Shown here in pieces: positions 6,805 to 12,765 of a DNA stretch of 14,793 nucleotides. Origin of the DNA: Patescibacteria group bacterium (GTDB lineage: Bacteria; Patescibacteriota; Gracilibacteria; UM-FILTER-43-11); contig JAJDCE010000062.1 in NCBI GenBank assembly GCA_029260985.1, positions 1 to 14,793 of the forward strand. The letters run 5' to 3'. The notes beneath the pieces were generated by a model that saw nothing but the letters and a program-made list of their open reading frames with translations, was not told the DNA's origin and did no database searches. The position numbers and the translations under genes are program-made. Each line of letters begins with the position of its first letter. The first letter of the stretch is position 1.

Positions 6805-9084
6805 ATGATGAATTTATCAACCCGCAAATTTATCCTATTTGCTATTTTTTTAGCACTTATTTTAATTGCCCCCCTCATTCCCACAAGTAAAGCCGCTACG
6901 CCTCCAACCCCCACCATTCACGCCAAAGCAACAGGAGGTAATTGGAGTTACTTCGGAATGTGGGAAGAGGAAAGGGTGCCAGGCCCCACCGATATAGTGG
7001 AAATAAACGGAAATGTAACCCTGAACACAAATGCTGACATTGCCGGACTGATAGTAAACAATGGTGCAGTACTGAAACCCAGGCAAATGTCATCAAATCC
7101 ACGTTTTTTTAATCTGAATGTGAGCGGAGACGTTTTCAATAATGGCACCATTAAAGATGAGTTCAGTAACACCTCGTTTTACGGCGATCTGATATTAAAT
7201 GCCTCAGGCAATCTGGAAAACACGGGAAGCCTGGAAAGCAAAAACCTGAATGTTGTCGATTTTACAAACAGCGGAACCTTCAGCTCAGCAAACCTAAAAA
7301 TAAGCGGCAACCTGTCAAACACAGGAACGGTAACAGCAGGCTCTTACATTGAAACAGCTGGCACAGTACCCCAGCAAGTCACCTCATCCACCCCTTTAGG
7401 ATTTCTGTTTATCAAAAACAATACCACAGTTAGCGGAAATCTGACCATGGAAGGAAGACTGTCAGTCGATAGCGGTTTTACTCTGAATTTTGGCAGCCAG
7501 AACACATTAACTGCCAACTCATTTGTGGCCAATAACGGAGAGATTGCAGGAGGTAATTTTGTAATGGGCGGAACAGATCAGAATTTATTCAGCAGTGGTG
7601 TCTTTAATGTAAATAAACTCACATTCGGAGGAACGGGAATAAAAACCATGAAAGAAGACAATGCGATCAATGGCGACATGGAAGTATTGTCAGGAGTCAC
7701 TCTTCAGCCCTTCAGATCACCTTTAAAACCCACTTATACACTAAGCGTTGGCGGGGATGTGACAAATAATGGAACTATTCAGGATAATATCTTTAACACC
7801 TCCTTATACGGAAAGCTCAACATAGTACTAACAGGTAGCTTGACCAATTTTGGAACGATTACAAACAACGATATTTTGCTTGCCTGGGCTCAGAACACAC
7901 TGGCCGATTATTACGAAATTCGTTTCACCGATGCAAATCTGAACTGGTTAAATCCAGCAATTGTAAACACCTTTACTATATCCATTAAAAATCAGGTGAA
8001 TGATAATAATGCGATTTGGCAGGCCAGACCTATAATATCTACTTTCCCGGGAAATTGGACCACTCCATACGCAATAAATGGTTCAGCACATCTAATTCCT
8101 GAGCTCACTATTACCGACGTATCAGGGTTGGATATCGCATCCGGCACACCTATCGATTTCGGCCAAATTACTCTGGAGACCCCTCTGCAAAAAACCTTCA
8201 CTTTGAGCAATGCAGGATTCCGCGATCTTAGCATTAGCAATCTGAGTCTCACTGGAGCTGCGAACTTTTCTCTTCAATCACTGGATGGTAATAGCCTGAC
8301 TCTTGCCCCAGGGGCAAGTCATACCTTCGGTATTCATTTTACCGCATTTGCCGGGGAAGCTTCAGGAAACAGACAAGCTAGTTTTAGCTTTAGCTCAAAC
8401 GACAATGATGAATCTTCCTTCGCCCTTACAATCATCGGAGAAGTGCTAATGCCTAACCCAGCCCCTGTTCTTACCGAAATAACCCCCATTCCTGCTATTA
8501 CTCAAGACAAAACCCCTGATTACACCTTCCATTCTACCGAAGCCGGAACACTAAACTACGAAGGCCCTTGTAGTAGCCCTGTCACCCAAATCAACGAGGG
8601 AAATACTACAATTACTTTTAACCTTCTCGCATCAGGCTATTACGACTACTGCTTCCTCACTGTTACCGATATTGATGGAAATTCGAGCGACCCCTTAACC
8701 ATCAATCCTTTCACTGTAAATCAAGTAATGTTTGAAAGCATTACCTGGGATCAGGTTATCGATGAACTCATTCTATGGCGGGCCTTCCATGAAGGCCGAT
8801 TCTCCAGTGAAGAAAAGCGGCTGAAAAAACTCGAAAAATACATGGGTAAATACACCAAGGCCGTTAACAAAGGAAAGTATCCGCAAGCTGCCCAGAAAGC
8901 CCGAAAAGCGATTTCTGCCGGTTACAACGATATTCCGGGAATCGTCAATGAACTCAAAGCTCTAATGCCCGATAAACTCGACCGTCTCAAGCGCATCCTC
9001 ATTAAAAAGCCTATGAAGAAAATGTACGGAAACCCAGATGATGATGACAGCTCCGATGATGACAGCTCCGATGATCATAATTAA
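6805..9084 (+). CDS. Secreted/surface protein: G8-like start, anchor-D-type domain, acidic tail
   Basis: 759 aa. The N-terminus (Lys-Arg region, hydrophobic 9-24, then IPTSKAA) is a signal peptide, probably cleaved near residue 30. Residues 44-92 follow the G8-like pattern: W..P-G-P-T-D-I-V-E-I...V-T-L.., ending LIVNNGAVL. From 103 to 360 there are Asn/Gly-rich beta-helix-like repeats, including a duplicated block (103-142 and 312-351, both GDVxNNGTIxD...NTSxYG). Residues 436-547 resemble a choice-of-anchor-D/ASPM-SPD-2-Hydin Ig-like domain (IDFGQITLETPLQKTFTLSN). Residues 552-638 look like a second Ig-like unit with a Cys pair (589, 616). A basic helical region (645-738) precedes the DDDDSSDDDSSDD tail. 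No membrane anchor or LPXTG follows. A cell-surface or adhesion role is inferred; the ligand is unknown. A second ATG lies one codon later. Confidence 0.88.
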   Translation: MMNLSTRKFILFAIFLALILIAPLIPTSKAATPPTPTIHAKATGGNWSYFGMWEEERVPGPTDIVEINGNVTLNTNADIAGLIVNNGAVLKPRQMSSNPRFFNLNVSGDVFNNGTIKDEFSNTSFYGDLILNASGNLENTGSLESKNLNVVDFTNSGTFSSANLKISGNLSNTGTVTAGSYIETAGTVPQQVTSSTPLGFLFIKNNTTVSGNLTMEGRLSVDSGFTLNFGSQNTLTANSFVANNGEIAGGNFVMGGTDQNLFSSGVFNVNKLTFGGTGIKTMKEDNAINGDMEVLSGVTLQPFRSPLKPTYTLSVGGDVTNNGTIQDNIFNTSLYGKLNIVLTGSLTNFGTITNNDILLAWAQNTLADYYEIRFTDANLNWLNPAIVNTFTISIKNQVNDNNAIWQARPIISTFPGNWTTPYAINGSAHLIPELTITDVSGLDIASGTPIDFGQITLETPLQKTFTLSNAGFRDLSISNLSLTGAANFSLQSLDGNSLTLAPGASHTFGIHFTAFAGEASGNRQASFSFSSNDNDESSFALTIIGEVLMPNPAPVLTEITPIPAITQDKTPDYTFHSTEAGTLNYEGPCSSPVTQINEGNTTITFNLLASGYYDYCFLTVTDIDGNSSDPLTINPFTVNQVMFESITWDQVIDELILWRAFHEGRFSSEEKRLKKLEKYMGKYTKAVNKGKYPQAAQKARKAISAGYNDIPGIVNELKALMPDKLDRLKRILIKKPMKKMYGNPDDDDSSDDDSSDDHN
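9040..9069 (+). repeat. Two tandem 15-bp repeats coding the DDDSS tail
   Basis: GATGATGACAGCTCC is repeated exactly twice (9040-9054, 9055-9069) in the last codons of the surface-protein gene, giving DDDSS DDDSS. Perfect identity at third positions points to recent slippage, so tail length may vary between strains. Confidence 0.85.
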
Positions 9085-9400
9085 GACATTATAAGCTGAG
9101 AGCAGACTCCAAATAAATCATATGAAAAAATGATAAGGCTTTTGTTTATGACGATAGGTTTATACCCAAAAATATCCAAAAATCACCTCGAATCAGCATC
9201 AAAGTCGGCCTCGATAAACACTGGCGCTTTTATTATTAGAATTAGTCATTGGGAATTGCCCGCCCGTGCCGGTTCGGACGGGGTCATTGGGAATTGGGCA
9301 AATTTATTTGCTTATAAAAGAGAGAAGGCGTATAATTTTTGTAGTCAACCTTCGCCCTTCCTCGGGCTACAGCTGACAGGTCAAAAAATAAATAAAAAAA
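9085..9400. other. Non-coding spacer with short repeats and a leader hairpin
   Basis: No convincing gene is present. GTCATTGGGAATTG occurs at 9245-9258 and 9283-9296, flanking a GC-rich imperfect hairpin (9262-9280 region, CCGTGCCG against CGGACGG). From 9340 to 9377 an imperfect palindrome (GTAGTCAACC... to ...CTACAGCTGAC, with GCCC and GGGC in the core) lies in the probable 5' leader of the next gene. A 93-codon open frame from 9130 to 9411 crosses all these repeats and overlaps the next start, so I do not treat it as a gene. Confidence 0.6.
9308..9336 (+). promoter_or_regulatory. Sigma70-type promoter for the membrane-protein gene
   Basis: TTGCTT (9308-9313), a 17-bp spacer and a perfect TATAAT (9331-9336) form a near-consensus promoter. 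Transcription would start near 9343, leaving a leader of about 58 nt that holds the imperfect palindrome at 9340-9377 before the ATG at 9401. Confidence 0.6.
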
Positions 9401-9964
9401 ATGGAGATTAATCTGAGCTGGGACCTCTTCGTAATTGTATTCTTCACGATTATCATCGCCTATACGTTTATTATAGGTAGAAATCAAGCGGTCAAAATCA
9501 TCATCAGCACGTATATCGCCATCCTCGCCTCCGACGGTATTGGAAATTTAATCGAACGATACTTTTTAGGAGATAGCCCTGTTATTCAAACCCTCGACTT
9601 CACAACCACCGAGGGCAAACTGGTGCTCACCAAAATCATGATTTTTATCTTCTCCATCGTCCTGATCACCACCAGAGGAAAATTTCACATCAACATGTCC
9701 CGCTCCAGCTCTATGATCGTCCGAATGGTCCTTGCACTCACCTACGGCATTTTAAGCGCAGGACTCATCACCAGCACCGTCCTGATCTATGCCTCTGGCG
9801 CCTCACTGGTACAAGAAAGTAGCATCATCATCAATGACGCAGTACTCGGAATCTACCGGCAATCTCAGCTCGTCCGCCTGATGATCAACAATTACAGCGT
9901 CTGGTTCAGCCTCCCGGCTATCGCCTTTGTGGTCTCCAGCTTTTTCGGCCAGGAAGACGCATAA
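9401..9964 (+). CDS. Polytopic membrane protein of unknown function, CvpA-like topology
   Basis: 187 aa with about five hydrophobic segments (10-26, 31-51, 77-91, 106-131, 165-182). The first 50 residues (W-D-L-F-V-I-V..., then G-R-N-Q-A-V-K and a long second helix) recall the start of CvpA-family membrane proteins, but the match is loose and I would not name it on that basis. It lacks a signal peptide, catalytic motifs and Cys residues. Codon use is normal for the window. Transcription probably starts at the promoter ending at 9336; no Shine-Dalgarno precedes the ATG, only an A-rich run. Downstream is the hairpin at 10005-10022 and then repeats, and no gene follows it on the same strand before 10381, so it is likely monocistronic. 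Confidence 0.8.
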   Translation: MEINLSWDLFVIVFFTIIIAYTFIIGRNQAVKIIISTYIAILASDGIGNLIERYFLGDSPVIQTLDFTTTEGKLVLTKIMIFIFSIVLITTRGKFHINMSRSSSMIVRMVLALTYGILSAGLITSTVLIYASGASLVQESSIIINDAVLGIYRQSQLVRLMINNYSVWFSLPAIAFVVSSFFGQEDA

Positions 9965-10004
9965 AAAACCCTCTCACCCCCTCCTTATCAGAAAAGGCTT
10001 ATTT

Positions 10005-10022
10005 AACCCCCTTTAGGGGGTT
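10005..10022. repeat. Perfect C/G hairpin downstream of the membrane-protein gene
   Basis: AACCCCC-TTTA-GGGGGTT is a perfect 7-bp stem with a 4-nt loop, 41 bp after the stop codon. It lacks a T-run, so it is not a canonical intrinsic terminator. The 3' half continues into TAGGGGGTTGGGGGT (10014-10028), which recurs with one change at 10041-10055. Such CCCCCTTTAGGGGG blocks are typical intergenic filler in several bacterial groups. Confidence 0.6.
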
Positions 10023-10062
10023 GGGGGTAAGGCCCCTGCTTAGGAGGTTGGGGGTTTTAAAT

Positions 10063-10083
10063 ATGGTGGGTCAGCTGGGACTC
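10063..10083. repeat. Detached copy of the tRNA-Lys 3' end (att-like direct repeat)
   Basis: These 21 bp are identical to 10185-10205, which covers the CCA, discriminator, 3' acceptor strand and half of the T-arm of tRNA-Lys. The copies are in the same orientation, 122 bp apart, and lie on the 3' side of the tRNA. The similarity continues a little into the flank (TTTTAAAT-type sequence on both). This is the layout left by site-specific integration at a tRNA 3' end, although the 101 bp between the copies is far too short for a living element. Confidence 0.7.
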
Positions 10084-10178
10084 CCCGATTTCCATCGGGA
10101 TAAACTTCTCGTCCCAGCCCTTGAAAAAACCGAGACTTGAGACCTGCCTGCCGGTAGGCAAGGCTCGCCACTCGCACT
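10074..10178. repeat. Mosaic of small palindromes beside tRNA-Lys
   Basis: GCTGGGAC (10074-10081) pairs with GTCCCAGC (10111-10118), and inside it CCCGAT (10084-10089) pairs with ATCGGG (10094-10099). Further on, ACTTGAGAC (10135-10143) and TCGCCACTCGCAC (10166-10178) match the repeat at 5883-5899, but here they are split by the palindrome TGCCTGCC-GGTAGGCA (about 10146-10161). A similar GC-rich TGCCTGCCGGCAGGCA palindrome is, from memory, common in Patescibacteria intergenic DNA. No gene is seen. Confidence 0.55.
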
Positions 10179-10185
10179 TTTTAAA

Positions 10186-10261
10186 TGGTGGGTCAGCTGG
10201 GACTCGAACCCAGGACCAATAGCTTAAAAGGCTACTGCTCTACCAACTGAGCTACTGACCC
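10186..10261 (-). tRNA. tRNA-Lys (UUU), CCA encoded
   Basis: Read on the minus strand, the 76 nt fold as a full cloverleaf: acceptor GGGTCAG/CTGACCC, a D-arm with GCTC...GAGC, anticodon stem GTAGC/GCTAT around loop CTTTTAA (anticodon TTT, plus-strand 10226-10228), variable loop TGGTC, and T-arm CTGGG/CCCAG with loop TTCGAGT. The discriminator is A and CCA is encoded (10186-10188). All standard invariant positions look intact. It is divergent from the epimerase gene, and its 3' end is duplicated at 10063-10083. Confidence 0.97.
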
Positions 10262-10290
10262 GAAAAAGTGCCCCGTTATATTAAAATTGC

Positions 10291-10320
10291 TAACTCTAAA
10301 AGTCAAACAAATTAGAGTTA
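10291..10320. repeat. 9-bp stem hairpin between tRNA-Lys and the epimerase gene
   Basis: TAACTCTAA (10291-10299) and TTAGAGTTA (10312-10320) are perfect complements around a 12-nt loop. It lies upstream of both divergent transcription units, with no T-run, so it is more likely an operator or a small mobile repeat than a terminator. Confidence 0.5.
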
Positions 10321-10332
10321 TAAAGTTTTGGA

Positions 10333-10349
10333 TTTTGAGTTTTGAGTTT
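10333..10349. repeat. Dispersed 17-bp repeat, copy 1
   Basis: TTTTGAGTTTTGAGTTT here is identical to 12712-12728. Both copies lie upstream of plus-strand genes, about 35 bp before the epimerase start and about 170 bp before the regulator start. The unit is an internally repeated TTTTGAG. Confidence 0.6.
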
Positions 10350-10366
10350 TTATAGTAAGGTAATGC

Positions 10367-10372
10367 TATAAC
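10367..10372 (+). promoter_or_regulatory. -10 box close to the epimerase start
   Basis: TATAAC lies 8 nt before the ATG at 10381, so the message would begin about at the start codon. A possible TTGAGT -35 (10342-10347) is 19 bp away, longer than ideal. The box is half of a small TATAG/CTATA inverted repeat (10351-10370). Confidence 0.35.
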
Positions 10373-10380
10373 AAATCGAA

Positions 10381-11229
10381 ATGAAAAAAGTACTCCTACT
10401 CGGTTCAACCGGCTTCATCGGCTCCCATTTCCAAACCGCCATGACCTGTCCTGATTTTGAGCTCCACACTCCACGTTTGGAAATTCGTAATCACACCGAA
10501 ATTGAAAAAGCCGTTTACGATCTTAGGCCGGACATCATCATCAATGCCACAGGTGTAACAGGCTACCCAAATGTCGACTGGTGCGAGAGCAACGCGGATG
10601 AAACGTATGGGGTTAATGTGGCGGGCAGCATCAATGTGGCTGCCATCGCCAAAGAATTTGGGTGCTATATGGTCCAGATGGCCAGTGGCTGTGTTTATGA
10701 TGGAGATAATGGAGGAAAAGGCTATAAAGAAACAGATGAGCCGAATTATTATGGATCCCTTTATAGCCGTTCACGAGTTTACAGCGAAAAAATCCTCTCT
10801 GAATTTCAAAATGTACTACAACTTAGAATCAGAATTCCTATTACTGGCAAACCGCACCCTAAGAATCTGATCAATAAGCTCCTCAAATATCCAAAAATCA
10901 TCAATGTTCCCAATTCCTGCACTGTGATTGAAGATTTTATACCGGCCGCGATTGAATTGATCAAAAGAAAAGAAACAGGCATCTTCAATATGACCAATCC
11001 GGGAGCCATGGATCATAAATCCATCATGACAATGTATCAGGAAATTGTAGACCCGAAATTTGAAATGCATCTGATGACCAAAAAAGAACAGGATGACCTC
11101 TGCGAACGTCGATCGAATTGTGTTCTAAACACAGACAAACTAAAAAAACTAGACCTATCAATGCCTCCTCTGGAAGAATCGTTAAAAGTGATATTAGAGA
11201 AATACAAAAAAGTAAGAGTGAGAGAATAA
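10381..11229 (+). CDS. NRS/ER-like nucleotide-sugar epimerase/reductase (RmlD-related SDR)
   Basis: 282 aa, an extended SDR fold. The Rossmann motif GSTGFIG (8-14) binds the dinucleotide. The stretch YPNVDWCES (62-70), the GxVYDG region, PNYYGSLYS (121-129), LRIRIPI (148-154) and the late MTNPGAMDHKSIM match my memory of plant NRS/ER (UER1) and giant-virus homologues, which convert 4-keto-6-deoxy-glucose nucleotides to rhamnose nucleotides by 3,5-epimerisation and 4-reduction. The catalytic Tyr is Y128, but the usual Lys of YxxxK is Arg (Y128-S-R-S-R132, codon CGA at 10774-10776). The protein is therefore a diverged family member or uses Arg instead. It stands alone, with no other sugar genes in the window, and is followed by a structured spacer. 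Family confidence is high; the exact substrate is inferred. Confidence 0.85.
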   Translation: MKKVLLLGSTGFIGSHFQTAMTCPDFELHTPRLEIRNHTEIEKAVYDLRPDIIINATGVTGYPNVDWCESNADETYGVNVAGSINVAAIAKEFGCYMVQMASGCVYDGDNGGKGYKETDEPNYYGSLYSRSRVYSEKILSEFQNVLQLRIRIPITGKPHPKNLINKLLKYPKIINVPNSCTVIEDFIPAAIELIKRKETGIFNMTNPGAMDHKSIMTMYQEIVDPKFEMHLMTKKEQDDLCERRSNCVLNTDKLKKLDLSMPPLEESLKVILEKYKKVRVRE

Positions 11230-11231
11230 GT

Positions 11232-11303
11232 TTTCAGCTTACCCCACGTAAACTACCGTCATACATCCAATGGCGTAGTGTTGACTATAGGGGTAAGCAG
11301 AAA
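11232..11303. repeat. 72-nt nested stem-loop between the epimerase and GNAT genes
   Basis: TTTC-A-GCTTACCCC (11232-11245) pairs with GGGGTAAGC-A-GAAA (11290-11303): 9 + 4 bp around one A/A mismatch. Inside, ACTAC (11252-11256) pairs with GTAGT (11275-11279). It starts 2 bp after the epimerase stop. The right arm lies within the spacer of the promoter at 11281-11310 and the loop holds its -35 box. As RNA it would cap the epimerase transcript; as DNA it could be an operator or a small mobile repeat. There is no T-run. Confidence 0.65.
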
Positions 11304-11310
11304 GTATTAT
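11281..11310 (+). promoter_or_regulatory. Sigma70-type promoter for the GNAT gene
   Basis: TTGACT (11281-11286), an 18-bp spacer and TATTAT (11305-11310). The start of transcription would be near 11317, giving a leader of about 28 nt to the ATG at 11345. The spacer contains the right arm of the inverted repeat at 11232-11303. Confidence 0.55.
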
Positions 11311-11344
11311 TCAAAACCTTATTCTATTTCAATCTTAAAAAACA

Positions 11345-12019
11345 ATGAATTCACCAACTATTTTCGAACCAAGTAACGACGAACCGGGCCACTATCTGGA
11401 AGATCTGGATCCTGAAAGGCCATACGATCTTGAGTCAACAAACCTATCTGACTTTACAGCACTTTATCCAGGCTCATTAAGTCAAAAAGACTTGTTAACA
11501 GTTGGTCACTTCATTGATAAACACATTCTGCTTCCTGGAGGTAAAGATTTCAGATCATTTGATCCTGATAAGCCAGGTTTTCAACCTCTTGATAAAAGAA
11601 TGTGGAATTGCAACAATAGGTCGATTCTACATTTAATACTATCCGGACGAAGGCTTGTAAGCACATCGGCTTCCTCCATCTCCTCATCGGATTGGAATAG
11701 CAATGATCCTGTTTTTAATCATTACAATACTTCAGACTACATAGCTCACGCTTTTATTGGAGTTGATCCGGCCTACAGAGGACAAGGTCTTTTTAGCAAA
11801 TTACTATACCCTGCTATACAAAATTTTACTCAACAAGCCGCAAACACTCGTACTGGCATCATAAGTCTTCTGAATTTAGCGCCCAATGATGATGGAAAAC
11901 TATGGACAGACAGAGGGTATGCGCCTGTACCGCAAGAATTACAGGAAGAGCTGGATTCAGATTCACCATGGGAAGTTAAATTAAAATTCCTGGCAAAACA
12001 TGTAGCTGCAGAAGAATAA
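11345..12019 (+). CDS. GNAT-family acetyltransferase
   Basis: 224 aa. The acetyl-CoA pyrophosphate loop is visible as AHAFIGVDPAYRGQGLFSKL (134-153): strand beta-4, then R145-G-Q-G-L-F, a common variant of the Q/R-x-x-G-x-G/A motif, then helix alpha-3. A late ISLLNLAPNDDGKLWTDRGY (173-192) supplies the usual C-terminal strand and the W-x-D-R-G-Y feature of GNATs. The first 90 residues are acidic and match nothing I know. No signal peptide is present, so it is cytoplasmic; the acceptor substrate is unknown. It has its own promoter and is followed by an intrinsic terminator, so it is probably monocistronic. Confidence 0.82.
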   Translation: MNSPTIFEPSNDEPGHYLEDLDPERPYDLESTNLSDFTALYPGSLSQKDLLTVGHFIDKHILLPGGKDFRSFDPDKPGFQPLDKRMWNCNNRSILHLILSGRRLVSTSASSISSSDWNSNDPVFNHYNTSDYIAHAFIGVDPAYRGQGLFSKLLYPAIQNFTQQAANTRTGIISLLNLAPNDDGKLWTDRGYAPVPQELQEELDSDSPWEVKLKFLAKHVAAEE

Positions 12020-12034
12020 TTACATTTCCAAAAT

Positions 12035-12064
12035 AAAAAGCTCCGCCGAAAGGCGGAGCTTTTT
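12035..12064. terminator. Bidirectional intrinsic terminator
   Basis: AAAAAGCTCCGCC-GAAA-GGCGGAGCTTTTT: a perfect GC-rich stem with a GNRA-type loop, flanked by A5 and T5 so that it works from both sides. It ends the GNAT transcript (15 bp after its stop) and, from the minus strand, the small gene at 12088-12264. Confidence 0.95.
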
Positions 12065-12087
12065 ACCCCTTTAGATTAATTGGTTTT

Positions 12088-12264
12088 TTAAGCAGCCAAA
12101 GCCAAACTAGGTGTAGTTGGCGGATGGTCATCAGGCTGAAGCCGAACTCTTAGCCGTTCCCGAAAGCCAGAAAGGCTTAAGACTTTTGTTTCAGCTTGGT
12201 TTTTGGGTTGATTTGGATTTTCGATTTGATTTGGATCATTTGATAAATTTGGTTTTTTGTTCAT
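12088..12264 (-). CDS. Putative 58-aa small protein ending in LALAA
   Basis: ATG at 12262-12264 to TAA at 12088-12090. The N-terminal 25 residues are rich in Asn, Pro, Gln and Lys; then comes SLSGFRERLRVRLQPDD, a basic amphipathic helix, and PPTTPSLALAA at the end. The last five residues equal the ssrA degradation tag ending (..LALAA). Points for a real gene: a TAATAA box 10 nt upstream (12275-12280), as in other genes here, and a stop 23 bp before the bidirectional terminator. Point against: the frame is also open far upstream without any start codon, and that part reads like non-coding DNA, so chance is possible. No family is recognised and the function is unknown. Confidence 0.5.
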   Translation of the reverse strand: MNKKPNLSNDPNQIENPNQPKNQAETKVLSLSGFRERLRVRLQPDDHPPTTPSLALAA

Positions 12265-12765
12265 GGGAGGGCAATTATTAAATAAAGATGGGGAGAGATG
12301 TACAAATAGGCATAAATCCGAGAGGCAGGTTGTCGTAAAAAAATGACGTTTTGCCGGGATCTTAGCTGTGTTTTCCGTAGAACCAATCCGTCGGTATACC
12401 CTTCTGAAAGTTAGACAAGCTGACTTTATTGATGAAAGTTCACGAACGGACGAGAAAAAGGAAAAATTTTGTTTTTGTTTCCTATTTGCACAGCTCTCCC
12501 CAAAGGGAAAGTGATGGTTGATATGACAAATTCTAAGCGGATCGTCTCAAATTTGGTGACAGTTCACTTGAATAAGTCGTAAACAGTTGAGTCCGCTCAA
12601 CCGGTCTACCTTTCTATTCCACTATAGTATTGGGTGGATTAATCGAAAGTTCACGAATAGAGCAGAGTGTTTTAATTTTTAATGTTTTAAAGAACAGTAA
12701 GTTTTATTTGGTTTTGAGTTTTGAGTTTGTTTTTTCCGACGTTGGCTAACAATTATAGTATGAAA
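12265..12765. other. Long non-coding region with repeated GAAAGTTCACGAA elements
   Basis: About 500 bp without a credible gene. GAAAGTTCACGAA occurs at 12434-12446 and 12645-12657 inside a longer imperfect match (about 12427-12454 and 12637-12664), with a shorter AGTTCAC near 12561-12567. Small stems include GTTGAG-TCCG-CTCAAC (12586-12601) and TCCAC/GTGGA (12618-12622, 12634-12638). The 17-bp repeat at 12712-12728 copies 10333-10349. I looked for tmRNA, RNase P RNA and 6S RNA hallmarks and saw none that convince. It could be an unrecognised structured RNA, the long upstream control region of the regulator, or decayed sequence. Confidence 0.5.

Noticed and set aside
9130..9411. 93-aa open frame before the membrane-protein gene
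   Set aside because: It runs through direct repeats, a GC-rich hairpin and the predicted promoter, overlaps the next start in another frame and has no protein-like pattern.
12088..12555. Extension of the 58-aa frame upstream to about 155 codons
   Set aside because: The frame is open but has no ATG, GTG or TTG before 12264, and the translation is Ser/Cys/His/Phe-rich like non-coding sequence.
12035..12560. tmRNA on the minus strand, suggested by the LALAA codons before a stop
   Set aside because: No T-arm (GTTCGA-type), no acceptor stem with CCA and no convincing 5' tRNA-like half was found, in either normal or permuted order.
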